From NCBI GenBank assembly GCA_963578825.1, contig CAUZDW010000049.1:1-29467 (forward strand): DNA of 29,467 nt, given 5' to 3'. This DNA is from JAJDNS01 sp963578825. Its GTDB lineage: Bacteria > Acidobacteriota > Vicinamibacteria > Fen-336. The notes beneath the pieces were generated by a model. It was not told the DNA's origin. It saw nothing but the letters and a program-made list of their open reading frames with translations, and did not search any database. Positions 22,128-29,467 of this stretch are shown here, in pieces (within the stretch, counting starts at the first letter, position 1; each line of letters opens with the position of its first letter). A program made the translations under genes and the position numbers.

Positions 22128-23855
22128 TTGAGCTTTCGCCGCTGCGCCGTGGCCGTCGTGGTCTTTGCCTGCCTGGCAAGCCCTGCGGTACGTGCAGAGG
22201 ACGGCGGAGGGCTCGTGGGCTGGGTCGAGAGCACTCGTGGAGCTCCGGTCGCAGGAGCCGTCATCTCCGTTTTCGGCGCGGGAATCCGCGGCGGAAGCCT
22301 CATGACCCTTTCGGATAGCGAGGGGCAGTTCATCCTTCCCTCGCTCCCGGCGGGCTCCTATACGCTCCGGGCCCTCGGCACGGGTCACCTGCCCTCGGCC
22401 GCGGAGCGCGTCACGGTGCTTCCCAATCGCGACTCGCTCTTCACTTTGAGCCTCACGCCCGTAGGTGAGGCCTCCGGCGAGGGGCCCTCCGAGGCCGATG
22501 AGCCCGAGGCAAAGGACGTGGACGTCTCGGAATGGCAGTGGCTCATGCGGCACAAGCGGCGCTCCGTGCTGGAGACCGCCGCGCACAACGGGCCCGGGGC
22601 GGAGGAGGCGACCATCGTCACCACGATGCTCACCCCCTCCGCCCCGGGGCACGCTTCGCTCGCCCCGCTGGGCGGGCGGGTGGAGTTCATGGCGCTGTCG
22701 AATCGGGTCGACGCCGCGAACATCGAACCCGGCGGACTGCCGACGGGGATGGGCGCACTGCAGCTGCAGGGCCGCCTCTCCAACGGAGTCCACTGGAGCG
22801 TGGGCGGGCTCCTGGCCGAGAGCGAGGGCCGGAGCTGGAGGACGGCAGCCGAGTTCGTCCTGGAGCCCGGCGGCGGCCACGAAATCCAGACGGGGGCGGG
22901 CTACGGAGCGGGCTACACCCGCGCTCTCCTTCCTGACGAGAGCAGCCAGGCCGGAGACCGTGCGGTTGGCGCGTTCTTCGTCAAGGACAGATGGCGGGTC
23001 GGCAAGCGGATCACCATCACGTTCGGCACGCGCTACACCTACATCGGCTTCCTGTCGGACTCGCACCATGCCGACGCCATCGTCGAGGTCGAGGTGCGCA
23101 GCTCACCGGAGACGCTGGTCCACGGCTCGGTCGCGACCCGGACCCTCGCCCCCGGCGGGGACCTGCTGACGCTCTCCTCGGTCTCCTCCGCATCGCCGGC
23201 CATCACCTGGGCCCACATGGATGGCAGCCTGCATCCGTCGAGAACTCTCCGCATGGACCTCGGGGTCGACCGCTCCTTCCGCTCCGGCGGGCGGGTCGGT
23301 GCGTTCGTGTTCAGCGAGAACACGCGCGACCAGCTCTGGACCGCATTCGAAGGCGGCAATCGGCTCCGTGTCCGAAACGCGGGTAACGTCGGCGCGCAGG
23401 GAATCGGAATCACCGCGGGCCACCAGTTCGGATCGCTGGTGAAGGGGTCCGTGACGTACACATTCGGGAGAGGCTCGCGAATGAGCCCGGCCGCCTTCCG
23501 GGTAAGCTCCCTCACGCCCGGCATGGAGGACGCCCGGTTCCACGATGTCGTGGCGCGGCTCGAGACCTTCATCGGCTGGAGCAACACGCGGGTGGCGGCT
23601 CTTTACCGCGTGAACGCGCTCTCCGACGAGGAGGAGCGTTCGTCGCGGTCGTTCGAGAGCCGGACGACCACTCGCTTCGACGTGCAGGTGACCCAGCGGC
23701 TGCCCTTCCTGGCGCCGCTCACCAGCGCCGATTGGGATCTGCTGGTCGCGGTGAGCAATCTCTTCTACGAGGCGTCCGCAGTCGGATTCCTCGACGAGCT
23801 GGCTGTGCAGGACCCGCCGACGCGGGTGGTTGGGGGGATCTCCGTCCGGTTCTGA
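22128..23855 (+). CDS. Outer-membrane beta-barrel protein with N-terminal carboxypeptidase-regulatory-like domain
   Basis: A 575-aa outer-membrane protein. I choose TTG 22128 because GGAGG (22115-22119) lies 8 bases upstream and the product then opens with a tidy signal peptide (SFRRCAVAVVVFACLASP, cleavage after AVRA). An ATG at 22092 is in frame but lacks a ribosome site. Next comes a carboxypeptidase-regulatory-like beta-sandwich (VGWVESTRGAPVAGAVISVF to SYTLRALGTGHLPS), then EWQWLMRHKRRSVLE, then alternating amphipathic strands to a terminal Phe (GGISVRF), the BAM recognition signal. Acidobacterial TonB-dependent receptors have this N-terminal domain, but here no plug domain or TonB box is evident and the barrel is short. 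Role in binding or transport is inferred only. Confidence 0.82.
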   Translation: MSFRRCAVAVVVFACLASPAVRAEDGGGLVGWVESTRGAPVAGAVISVFGAGIRGGSLMTLSDSEGQFILPSLPAGSYTLRALGTGHLPSAAERVTVLPNRDSLFTLSLTPVGEASGEGPSEADEPEAKDVDVSEWQWLMRHKRRSVLETAAHNGPGAEEATIVTTMLTPSAPGHASLAPLGGRVEFMALSNRVDAANIEPGGLPTGMGALQLQGRLSNGVHWSVGGLLAESEGRSWRTAAEFVLEPGGGHEIQTGAGYGAGYTRALLPDESSQAGDRAVGAFFVKDRWRVGKRITITFGTRYTYIGFLSDSHHADAIVEVEVRSSPETLVHGSVATRTLAPGGDLLTLSSVSSASPAITWAHMDGSLHPSRTLRMDLGVDRSFRSGGRVGAFVFSENTRDQLWTAFEGGNRLRVRNAGNVGAQGIGITAGHQFGSLVKGSVTYTFGRGSRMSPAAFRVSSLTPGMEDARFHDVVARLETFIGWSNTRVAALYRVNALSDEEERSSRSFESRTTTRFDVQVTQRLPFLAPLTSADWDLLVAVSNLFYEASAVGFLDELAVQDPPTRVVGGISVRF

Positions 23856-23897
23856 GAAGACTCGGGTCGGGTGGCAGGACGGGTGGTAACGGGTTGA

Positions 23898-23919
23898 GCC
23901 TCGAGGAGGTCTTTTTTTT
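23898..23919 (+). terminator. Intrinsic terminator after the barrel gene
   Basis: CCTC (23899-23902) pairs with GAGG (23906-23909) around GAG, extended by a G-T pair, and is followed by eight consecutive T (23912-23919). It lies about 43 bases after the barrel stop. The stem is short, but the T-run is the longest in the window. Confidence 0.6.
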
Positions 23920-23962
23920 GGCGTCGCGGGCGATTCAACGATTTGGTTTCAGATACGGTCGG

Positions 23963-23993
23963 CTGGATTCAATGAAGTCCAGTTCGGGCGAAC
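23963..23993. promoter_or_regulatory. Two adjacent inverted repeats, candidate activator sites
   Basis: CTGGATTCA (23963-23971) faces TGAAGTCCAG (23973-23982), complementary except for one extra base. Immediately next to it GTTCG-GG-CGAAC (23982-23993) is a perfect 12-bp inverted repeat. Their centres lie about 80-95 bp before the predicted sigma-54 start site, the usual place for an enhancer bound by an NtrC-class activator such as the one encoded downstream. Confidence 0.4.
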
Positions 23994-24038
23994 CACCTGA
24001 AAAACAGATACTTATTGCAAGAACAGGCCCTTCTTTCC

Positions 24039-24054
24039 AGGCACGTCCCTTGCT
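24039..24054 (+). promoter_or_regulatory. Sigma-54 (RpoN) promoter of the kinase/activator operon
   Basis: AGGCACG-TCCC-TTGCT matches the -24/-12 consensus TGGCACG-N4-TTGCT at every position but the first. The GG (24040-24041) and GC (24052-24053) pairs are exactly 12 apart. The predicted start is near 24065, giving a leader of about 38 nt before ATG 24103. A TATAGA at 24056-24061 could be an overlapping sigma-70 -10 but has no -35. Confidence 0.65.
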
Positions 24055-24102
24055 GTATAGAGCCGTTGGCTTGAAGTGTCTACAGCGGGCACGGACCCTG
24101 AC

Positions 24103-26916
24103 ATGAAGCAGCACCGACTCAAGAACGCCCTTGTCATCGTTTGCGGGCTCGCGCTTGCGTCCCTGGGTGTCTACAACATCGTCCTGAAGGCCACCTGGAG
24201 CCTGATGGACGACGGGGTCTACTGGAAAGCGGCTCCCCAGGGCCTGGTCGCCACGCGAGTCGCCTCTGGCGGACCGGGCTCTCGCGCGGGCGTGCGGGTG
24301 TCGGACATCCTCCTCGCGGTGGACGGCCAGGAGGTCCTGAGCCAATCCGCCCTCGAGGCGATGCTGGCCTCTCGACGAGCCGGCGAGCGGGTCACCTACT
24401 CCCTCTTGCGCGCCGACGAGATGCGGGCTCTCGATGTCCCGGTAAGCCCGCTTCCCAAGGGCAACGTCTCGGCCTTCTACTACCTGTCTCTCGTGGGCTT
24501 CTTCTCCTTGATCGTGGGCACCGTCGTGATGCTGCGTCGTCCCGCCGACCGCTCGTCCCTGCACTTCTACAGCGTTTGCGTGCTCTTCTTCCTCGTGTAC
24601 TCGACGTCCTACACGGGGAAGCTCACGACCCCTGACTGGGTGCTCTTCTGGGCCGACTATCTGGCGAGGCTGTTCCTGCCCGTCGTGTTCCTGCACTTCT
24701 GCCTGACCTTCCCCGAGCGACGCCTGCGCGCGCAACGATTGTGGATGGTGCCGGCTCTCTACATGCCGGCGCTGGTGCTGGCCGGGGCGGCGGCCATGAG
24801 CCAGGCGCTCTTCGCGACCGGCGAGGATCCAGGGGCGCTTTGGAGCATCGTCGCCGCCATCGACCGCATTCAGCCCCTCTATTTCGCGTTCTTCTTCGCC
24901 ATGGCCTTCGCGGTCCTGGTGGACTCCTATCGTCGCACCCGGAGCCTGACCGCGCGACGGCAGGTCAAGTGGCTGATCTGGGGCACTGGTGGTGGCGTCG
25001 TGCCGTTCCTGGCTTTCTACGCCTTGCCGTTTGCCATCGGCCGTGAGCCCGGAATGGCCATGGAGCTTGCCGGATACGTGCCGCTCGCGCTCATTCCGCT
25101 CTCCCTTGCGTACGCGGTAGTCAAGCACCGTCTGATGGACGTCGAGCTGATCGTTCGCCGAGCCCTCGGATTCGTGCTGGCGATGGCGGTGCTCGTCAGC
25201 CTGGCGCTGCTGACAGCGGGCCTCACCGACGTGCTGTGGGAGGAGCCGCACAACACGGTGATCGCACTCCTCAGCACGCTGGTCGTCGTGCTGCTGTTCA
25301 CCCCGGTCAAGAGTCGGGTCCAGGAGGCCCTCGAGCGGCTCTTCTACCGCGAGCGCTACAGCTCGCGCAAGGCCCTCGTGAGGCTGTCCGAGGACCTGAA
25401 CGCCGACCTGGACCTCGAGCGAACCAGCGAGCGGCTGCTCCAGGGCGTGGGTGCGGCCCTCGGACTTCGGGAGATGGTGCTCTTTCTCGCCGACCCCGAC
25501 GGAGTCTTCGTCCCCTTTCGGGCACGCGGTGTGCCGCGGTCGAGCGAGGCGCGCCTCAGCGATCAGGACCTGCTCGATCGGCTGCGGGCGGGCGAGGCCG
25601 TCGACGTGGAATCGAAGCCGCAAAACCATCCGACCCTGGCGCGACTGGGCCTCGGGTGGCTCTTCCCCTGCCGGGTGAAGGGCGACGTGGTCGCCGTGCT
25701 CGGGGTGGGGCGCAAGGACGGGCTCGACCCGCTCAACAGCGAAGAGGTCGACACCCTGAAGACCCTGGCGGCACAGGCCGCCACGGCCATCATGAACGGC
25801 CGGCTCTACCGGAGTCTGAGCTCCCAGACCGAGGAGCTGCGCGAGCTGAAAGACTACAACGAAAACGTCCTGGAAAGCCTCGACTCGGGGATCGTCGTTC
25901 TCGGTCTCGACGGGGAGATCACGAGCTGGAATCGGGCCATGGAGTCCCTCTACGGCCGCAAGCGTGAGGACGTGCGCGGCCGACCCCTTGCCGAGGTCTT
26001 CCCTGACAAGTTCATGGAGGCGCTCCGGGGCACGCTGGACCTGGGAGACCAGGGCGAGATCGCCCACGTCTACAAGTTGCACCTGCCCTCTTCCGACGGC
26101 CGCAGCCTCATGGTGAACGTCTCGGTGGCGCCCTTCCAGTCCGGAGCCGCCGAGCAGAGCGGGACGATCCTCATCCTCGACGACGTCACCGCGCGGGCTC
26201 GGCTGGAGGAGCAGCTCCAGCACAGCGAGAAGATGGCGTCGGTGGGTCTGCTGGCCGCGGGTGTTGCTCACGAGGTGAACACCCCGCTGGCCGGCATCTC
26301 GTCGTACACCCAGCTCCTCCGCGGACAGATGGAGGAGTCGGACACTCGAGGAGAGCTTCTCGACAAGATCGAGAAGCAGAGCTTCCGCGCCGCCAAGATC
26401 GTCAACAGCCTTCTCAACTTCTCCCGTTCATCCGGCACCGAGTTCGAGCAGGTCGACGTCAACAAGGCTCTTCTCGACGTGCTCTCGCTCGTCGAGCACC
26501 AGCTGTCCGGCTCGCGGATCCGCGTGCGCCGCGAGCTCGCCGAGGACCTGCTCTCCATCCGGGGCAACGAGAACCGGATCCAGCAGGTGTTCTTCAACCT
26601 GATCCTGAACGCCCGCGACGCCATGCCCCGCGGCGGATGGCTGACCCTCGTCACCTCCGCGGACACCGACACCGTCGTGGTCGAGGTGAAGGACACCGGG
26701 CACGGCATCCGCCGCGATCACCTCCGCCGCATCTACGACCCCTTCTTCACCACCAAGGGGATCGGGCGGGGCACGGGCCTCGGGTTGAGCGTCTCGTACG
26801 GCATCATCCAGGAGCATGGGGGCGCCATCTTCGTGGACAGCACGCCGGGCCAGGGCACCAGGTTCCAGGTGGCACTACCCGCCCTCGTCGCTTCCGAGGC
26901 CGCACAGCAGGGTTGA
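24103..26916 (+). CDS. Membrane histidine kinase with PDZ, GAF and PAS domains
   Basis: A 937-aa sensor kinase. Order: transmembrane 1 (8-28); an extracytoplasmic PDZ domain (about 44-118, GLVATRVASGGPGSRAGVRV and DILLAVDGQEV); a block of about eight or nine membrane segments (126-400); GAF (about 425-565); PAS (about 585-695, SGIVVLGLDGEITSWNRAME); HisKA with phospho-acceptor H723 (GVAHEVNTPLAG); HATPase with N-box NLILNARDAM, DTGHGI and GTGLGLS. The class is that of NtrB-like kinases. An in-frame GTG lies at 24076, but ATG 24103 starts the first membrane helix directly. The activator gene begins one base after its stop, so they form a two-component pair. The PDZ domain may sense protein C-termini outside the membrane; the signal is unknown. 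Confidence 0.92.
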   Translation: MKQHRLKNALVIVCGLALASLGVYNIVLKATWSLMDDGVYWKAAPQGLVATRVASGGPGSRAGVRVSDILLAVDGQEVLSQSALEAMLASRRAGERVTYSLLRADEMRALDVPVSPLPKGNVSAFYYLSLVGFFSLIVGTVVMLRRPADRSSLHFYSVCVLFFLVYSTSYTGKLTTPDWVLFWADYLARLFLPVVFLHFCLTFPERRLRAQRLWMVPALYMPALVLAGAAAMSQALFATGEDPGALWSIVAAIDRIQPLYFAFFFAMAFAVLVDSYRRTRSLTARRQVKWLIWGTGGGVVPFLAFYALPFAIGREPGMAMELAGYVPLALIPLSLAYAVVKHRLMDVELIVRRALGFVLAMAVLVSLALLTAGLTDVLWEEPHNTVIALLSTLVVVLLFTPVKSRVQEALERLFYRERYSSRKALVRLSEDLNADLDLERTSERLLQGVGAALGLREMVLFLADPDGVFVPFRARGVPRSSEARLSDQDLLDRLRAGEAVDVESKPQNHPTLARLGLGWLFPCRVKGDVVAVLGVGRKDGLDPLNSEEVDTLKTLAAQAATAIMNGRLYRSLSSQTEELRELKDYNENVLESLDSGIVVLGLDGEITSWNRAMESLYGRKREDVRGRPLAEVFPDKFMEALRGTLDLGDQGEIAHVYKLHLPSSDGRSLMVNVSVAPFQSGAAEQSGTILILDDVTARARLEEQLQHSEKMASVGLLAAGVAHEVNTPLAGISSYTQLLRGQMEESDTRGELLDKIEKQSFRAAKIVNSLLNFSRSSGTEFEQVDVNKALLDVLSLVEHQLSGSRIRVRRELAEDLLSIRGNENRIQQVFFNLILNARDAMPRGGWLTLVTSADTDTVVVEVKDTGHGIRRDHLRRIYDPFFTTKGIGRGTGLGLSVSYGIIQEHGGAIFVDSTPGQGTRFQVALPALVASEAAQQG

Positions 26917-26917
26917 G

Positions 26918-28357
26918 ATGAGTCAGGAGTCGATCCTCGTCGTCGACGACGAGGAGGTGATGCGCGACGTCCTCGGAACCCTGCTGACCCAGGCTGGGTA
27001 CGAGGTTTCGCTCGCCCCGAACGGGCCCGACGGCCTCGAGCTGGTCCGCAAGGGCTCCTACTCCGCCGCCATCGTGGACATGATGCTGCCCGAGATGGAC
27101 GGCATGACCGTCCTCGAGGAGCTGAAGAGGATCGACTCCGAGCTGGTGATCCTGATGATCACCGCCTACGCGTCGGTCGAGACGGCGATCGCCGCCATGC
27201 GGAAGGGCGCCTTCGACTACGTGGCGAAGCCCTTCAAGCACGAAGAGCTGCTCCACACTCTCGCCAACGGTCTCAACCAGCGCCGGCTTCAAGATGAAAA
27301 CCGCGAGCTGCGCTCTGCGCTCCGGGACCAGGGACGGTTCATGGAGCTCGTGGGCAAGAGCCCGCGCATGCTCCAGGTCTTTCAGCTCGTCGCGCAGGTC
27401 GCGCCGTCCCGGTCCACCATTCTCATCACGGGCGAAAGCGGCACCGGCAAGGAGCTGGTGGCCAAGGCGATCCACACCAACTCCCCGCGCAAGGACAAGC
27501 CCTTCGTGGTGGTGAACTCGGGCAGCCTCCCCCACGACCTCCTCGAGTCGAATCTCTTCGGCCACGTCAAGGGTGCATTCACCGGCGCCGTATACGCGAA
27601 GAAGGGCCTTTTCGAGCTGGCGGACAAGGGCACCCTCTTCTTCGACGAGATCGGCAACGTCCCTCTCGAGACCCAGTCCAAGCTCCTGCGCGTGATGCAG
27701 GAGAGAGACTTCATGCGCCTGGGAGGCGTGGAGACGGTCAAGGTGGACGTCCGTATCGTGGCGGCGACGAACGTGGACCTGCGACGGGCGGTCGAGGAGG
27801 GCACCTTCCGGGAGGATCTGTTCTATCGGCTGAACGTCATAGCGGTCCCGCTGCCTCCCTTGCGTCAGCGCAAGGAGGACATCCCGGCCCTCGTGCAGCA
27901 CTTCACGGAGAAGTACGCGGAGGAGAACGCGAAGGTGGTGGAAGGCGTCACTCCCGACGTGCTCCAGACGCTTCTGGACTACGACTGGCCGGGCAACGTC
28001 CGCGAGCTGGAGAACGTGATCGAGCGCGGAGTGGTCCTGACCACGACCCCGGTCATCGACAAGGACCTCGTGCCCGAGCACGTCCGCTCCAGCCCGAGCT
28101 TCCAGATGCCCCAGGTCGCCGTGCCGCCCGAGGGCATCAACCTGCGCGAGGTGATCGCCCGTTTCGAGCGCCGGCTCATCGAGTCCACGCTGGAGGCGAC
28201 GGGGGGGGTACAGAAGGACGCCGCCCGGCTACTGAGTCTCAAGCCCACGACACTCAACGAGATGATCAAGCGGCACAGCATCCTGCTGCCAAGGGACCGG
28301 GAGCGCCGAAACGCGGCGCGGGCAGACGCCTCGACGGCCAAGACGACGTCTGCGTGA
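26918..28357 (+). CDS. NtrC-family sigma-54-dependent response regulator
   Basis: A 479-aa activator. Receiver domain 1-120 with acidic pocket DDEE (10-13), phospho-site D54 (AAIVDMMLPEMDG), T82 and K104 (AKPF). AAA+ domain about 140-385 with Walker A GESGTGKE (172-179), GAFTGA sigma-54 loop (219-224), Walker B LFFDE (240-244) and WPGNVREL (357-364). The C-terminal Fis-type helix-turn-helix lies at about 417-455 (ESTLEATGGVQKDAARLLSL). ATG 26918 follows the kinase stop by one base; the frame is open upstream only inside the kinase gene. It should open sigma-54 promoters, and the operon's own promoter is of that type, so autoregulation is likely. Confidence 0.95.
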   Translation: MSQESILVVDDEEVMRDVLGTLLTQAGYEVSLAPNGPDGLELVRKGSYSAAIVDMMLPEMDGMTVLEELKRIDSELVILMITAYASVETAIAAMRKGAFDYVAKPFKHEELLHTLANGLNQRRLQDENRELRSALRDQGRFMELVGKSPRMLQVFQLVAQVAPSRSTILITGESGTGKELVAKAIHTNSPRKDKPFVVVNSGSLPHDLLESNLFGHVKGAFTGAVYAKKGLFELADKGTLFFDEIGNVPLETQSKLLRVMQERDFMRLGGVETVKVDVRIVAATNVDLRRAVEEGTFREDLFYRLNVIAVPLPPLRQRKEDIPALVQHFTEKYAEENAKVVEGVTPDVLQTLLDYDWPGNVRELENVIERGVVLTTTPVIDKDLVPEHVRSSPSFQMPQVAVPPEGINLREVIARFERRLIESTLEATGGVQKDAARLLSLKPTTLNEMIKRHSILLPRDRERRNAARADASTAKTTSA

Positions 28358-28455
28358 GGCAACTAGGGTTGACATCCCCGAGCCGGGCTGGCAGCCTCGT
28401 TTCCTCTAATTTGAAGTAACCAAGGCACTTAGCGGCCCAGGTCTCCCTTCGACCC
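28358..28455 (+). promoter_or_regulatory. Intergenic region before the DUF4388 gene
   Basis: This 98-bp gap holds TTGACA (28369-28374) with no -10 at normal spacing, and TGGCAGC-CTCG-TTTCC (28389-28404), which keeps the -24 half of a sigma-54 site but has TC instead of GC at -12. The gap is more AT-rich than its surroundings (CTCTAATTTGAAGTAACC), which suggests a promoter, but I cannot choose one. No Shine-Dalgarno precedes the ATG. Confidence 0.3.
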
Positions 28456-29337
28456 ATGGCCTTTCAAGGCTCTCTCGCTGAGCTTCACCTTCCCGACATC
28501 ATTCAGCTCGTAGGTGTGAGCGGGAAGACCGGAGTCTTCCACCTCGTTGACGGCGATCAGGAAGGCCAGATCTACCTGAGAAACGGGCAGATCATCCACG
28601 CCGAGCTCGCCGAGCTCTGGGGCGAGGAAGCGGTCTACGCACTGGCGATCTGGCGCCAGGGCGAGTGCCGATTCGACGCCGAGACCGCCCCGCCTCGCGA
28701 GACCATCCAGAGAAGTAACACCAGCCTGCTCATGGAGGCTGCACGACGCCTGGACGAATGGCGGGTGCTCTCAAAGAAGATCCCTTCGGTGGGCCGGGTG
28801 CCGGAGTTCGTCATTCTCGAGAACCGCGAGGGCCAGATCAACCTCAACACGATGGAGTGGCTGCTCCTGTCCAAGATCGACGGCCAGAGCAGCCTGCGGG
28901 CCATCGCGGGAGCGGCGAAGCTGTCCGTGTTCGACGCAGCGAAGCTGCTCTATGGCCTGGTCGCCACCGGCCTCATCCGCCTGAAGGAATCGCCAGCGTC
29001 TCCCGACCCTGCCGCGCCGGTCTCGCCCAGCACGCGGGAGCCCACCACGCCAGGGGAGCCTGCTGCCCCGACGGAGCCAGCCACAACCCGAGAGAGCGCC
29101 ACACCGCAGGAAGCCGTGCCACCGCTCACCCAGCTCACCCGGGTGCGGGACGAATGCGTGGCGCTTCTGGGGCCCGCCGGTGAGAGCGTCGTCCAGCGGC
29201 ACTTCCAGCGGGCCCGCACAGAGATCGAGGGCGGAGCCGGCGTCGAGGCAGCCGTCCAGCAGATTGCCCGGGCAGCCGCGGTCCTCAAGGGCAGCGCCGT
29301 GGCCGAGGCAGTGCTCCAGATCGTCCGCAAGCCCTAG
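28456..29337 (+). CDS. DUF4388 (PATAN-like) domain protein
   Basis: A 293-aa cytoplasmic protein. Residues 1-102 are a DUF4388 domain: FQGSLAELHLPDIIQLVGVS, KTGVFHLVDGDQEGQIYLRN, GQIIHAELAELWGEEAVYAL and LLMEAARRLDE. Residues 115-178 look like a winged-helix module (NLNTMEWLLLSKIDGQSSLR, LLYGLVATGLIRLKE). Residues 179-225 are a Pro/Thr/Ala-rich linker with repeated EPxxP-type units, and 226-293 form a helical C-terminus (VAEAVLQIVRKP). DUF4388 proteins often accompany two-component and small-GTPase signalling in Myxococcota and Acidobacteriota; their biochemical role is not established. The position after a kinase/activator pair suggests membership of the same pathway. Confidence 0.88.
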   Translation: MAFQGSLAELHLPDIIQLVGVSGKTGVFHLVDGDQEGQIYLRNGQIIHAELAELWGEEAVYALAIWRQGECRFDAETAPPRETIQRSNTSLLMEAARRLDEWRVLSKKIPSVGRVPEFVILENREGQINLNTMEWLLLSKIDGQSSLRAIAGAAKLSVFDAAKLLYGLVATGLIRLKESPASPDPAAPVSPSTREPTTPGEPAAPTEPATTRESATPQEAVPPLTQLTRVRDECVALLGPAGESVVQRHFQRARTEIEGGAGVEAAVQQIARAAAVLKGSAVAEAVLQIVRKP

Positions 29338-29368
29338 CCCGAATACTTCGTCGGTAGGACCCAAAAAG

Positions 29369-29405
29369 AAAGCCCCTGGGTGGAGAATGGCTTTGGATAA
29401 AGGCC
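29369..29405 (+). promoter_or_regulatory. Leader with two mutually exclusive hairpins
   Basis: AAAGCC (29369-29374) can pair with GGCTTT (29389-29394). The same GGCTTT can instead pair with AAAGGCC (29399-29405) with one bulge. The segment lies 28-64 bases before the ATG at 29433. On the minus strand the first hairpin is followed by CTTTTT, so it could also be a terminator for antisense transcription. Confidence 0.3.
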
Positions 29406-29432
29406 GGACCCCACAAACACAGGAGCTTTCAG

Positions 29433-29467
29433 ATGCCCGACGATAGCACACAGTGTTGGCTGTTTCC
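29433..29467 (+). CDS. Start of an unidentified gene (truncated by window end)
   Basis: ATG 29433 follows AGGAG (29421-29425) at a good distance of 7 bases. Eleven codons are visible (MPDDSTQCWLF) and the frame is open to the window edge. Too little is present to identify the product. It may continue the DUF4388 gene's operon, about 95 bases downstream of it. Confidence 0.6.
   Translation, partial: MPDDSTQCWLF

Noticed and set aside
23971..24105. Short plus-strand frame (about 44 codons from ATG 23971) before the kinase gene
   Set aside because: It has no ribosome site, overlaps the inverted repeats and sigma-54 promoter, and shows no protein-like pattern.
23935..26271. Minus-strand open frame of 778 codons opposite the histidine kinase
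   Set aside because: It has no recognisable domain, is rich in His/Arg/Gln/Glu as expected for an antisense frame of GC-rich DNA, and lies fully over a well-supported kinase gene.
28389..28404. Possible second sigma-54 promoter before the DUF4388 gene
   Set aside because: The -24 half (TGGCA) is good, but the -12 element reads TTTC rather than TTGC, and the -12 GC is the most conserved part. Kept only as a weak note in the intergenic entry.

Overview
This is a GC-rich, gene-dense bacterial chromosomal window with almost no non-coding DNA. The gene content fits an Acidobacteriota-like heterotroph: a methylmalonyl-CoA mutase catalytic subunit, a MeaB GTPase fused to methylmalonyl-CoA epimerase, a carboxypeptidase-regulatory-domain outer-membrane barrel, DUF2911 and DUF4388 proteins, and a GatB amidotransferase. 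The phylum is my inference from gene content; there is no rRNA or marker phylogeny to prove it. No tRNA, rRNA, CRISPR array, insertion sequence or phage gene was seen.

Layout. 1-0.9 kb: the tail of an unknown gene and an SGNH-hydrolase-like protein. 0.9-3.4 kb (minus): acyl-CoA dehydrogenase followed by the MeaB-epimerase fusion. 3.5-5.5 kb (plus): a CBS-pair protein and two SAM methyltransferases. 5.5-12.9 kb (minus): a long run holding a zinc-ribbon protein, threonine aldolase, YjbQ, a membrane sensor plus PP2C phosphatase, GlpD, a GAF-GAF-GGDEF diguanylate cyclase, dipeptidase E and a Nudix hydrolase, many joined by 4-bp start/stop overlaps. 13-15.1 kb (plus): gatB and a secreted DUF2911 protein. 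15.2-19.5 kb (minus): methylmalonyl-CoA mutase, a PAP2_3-type membrane phosphatase/transferase, a disrupted GT39-like glycosyltransferase and an acetyltransferase-like remnant. 19.6-22 kb: a 103-aa orphan with a strong promoter, enolase and a cyclase-family hydrolase. 22.1-29.5 kb (plus): an outer-membrane barrel, then a signalling block of PDZ/membrane/GAF/PAS histidine kinase, NtrC-class sigma-54 activator and DUF4388 protein, and the start of one more gene.

How the genes work together. The acyl-CoA dehydrogenase, epimerase, mutase and mutase chaperone fit degradation of branched-chain or odd-chain acyl-CoA to succinyl-CoA; the cobalamin-binding mutase subunit is not in the window. The kinase/activator pair has a near-consensus sigma-54 promoter and two inverted repeats just upstream, suggesting autoregulation.

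Main cautions. Five or more coding regions appear broken by single-base length changes, mostly next to short homopolymers, and one has an in-frame TAG. Base-calling error, gene decay and (for one site) programmed frameshifting are all possible. The most notable points are the MeaB-epimerase fusion, the sigma-54 control region, the frameshifted signalling genes and the -10-like hexamers found 6-9 nt before several start codons.
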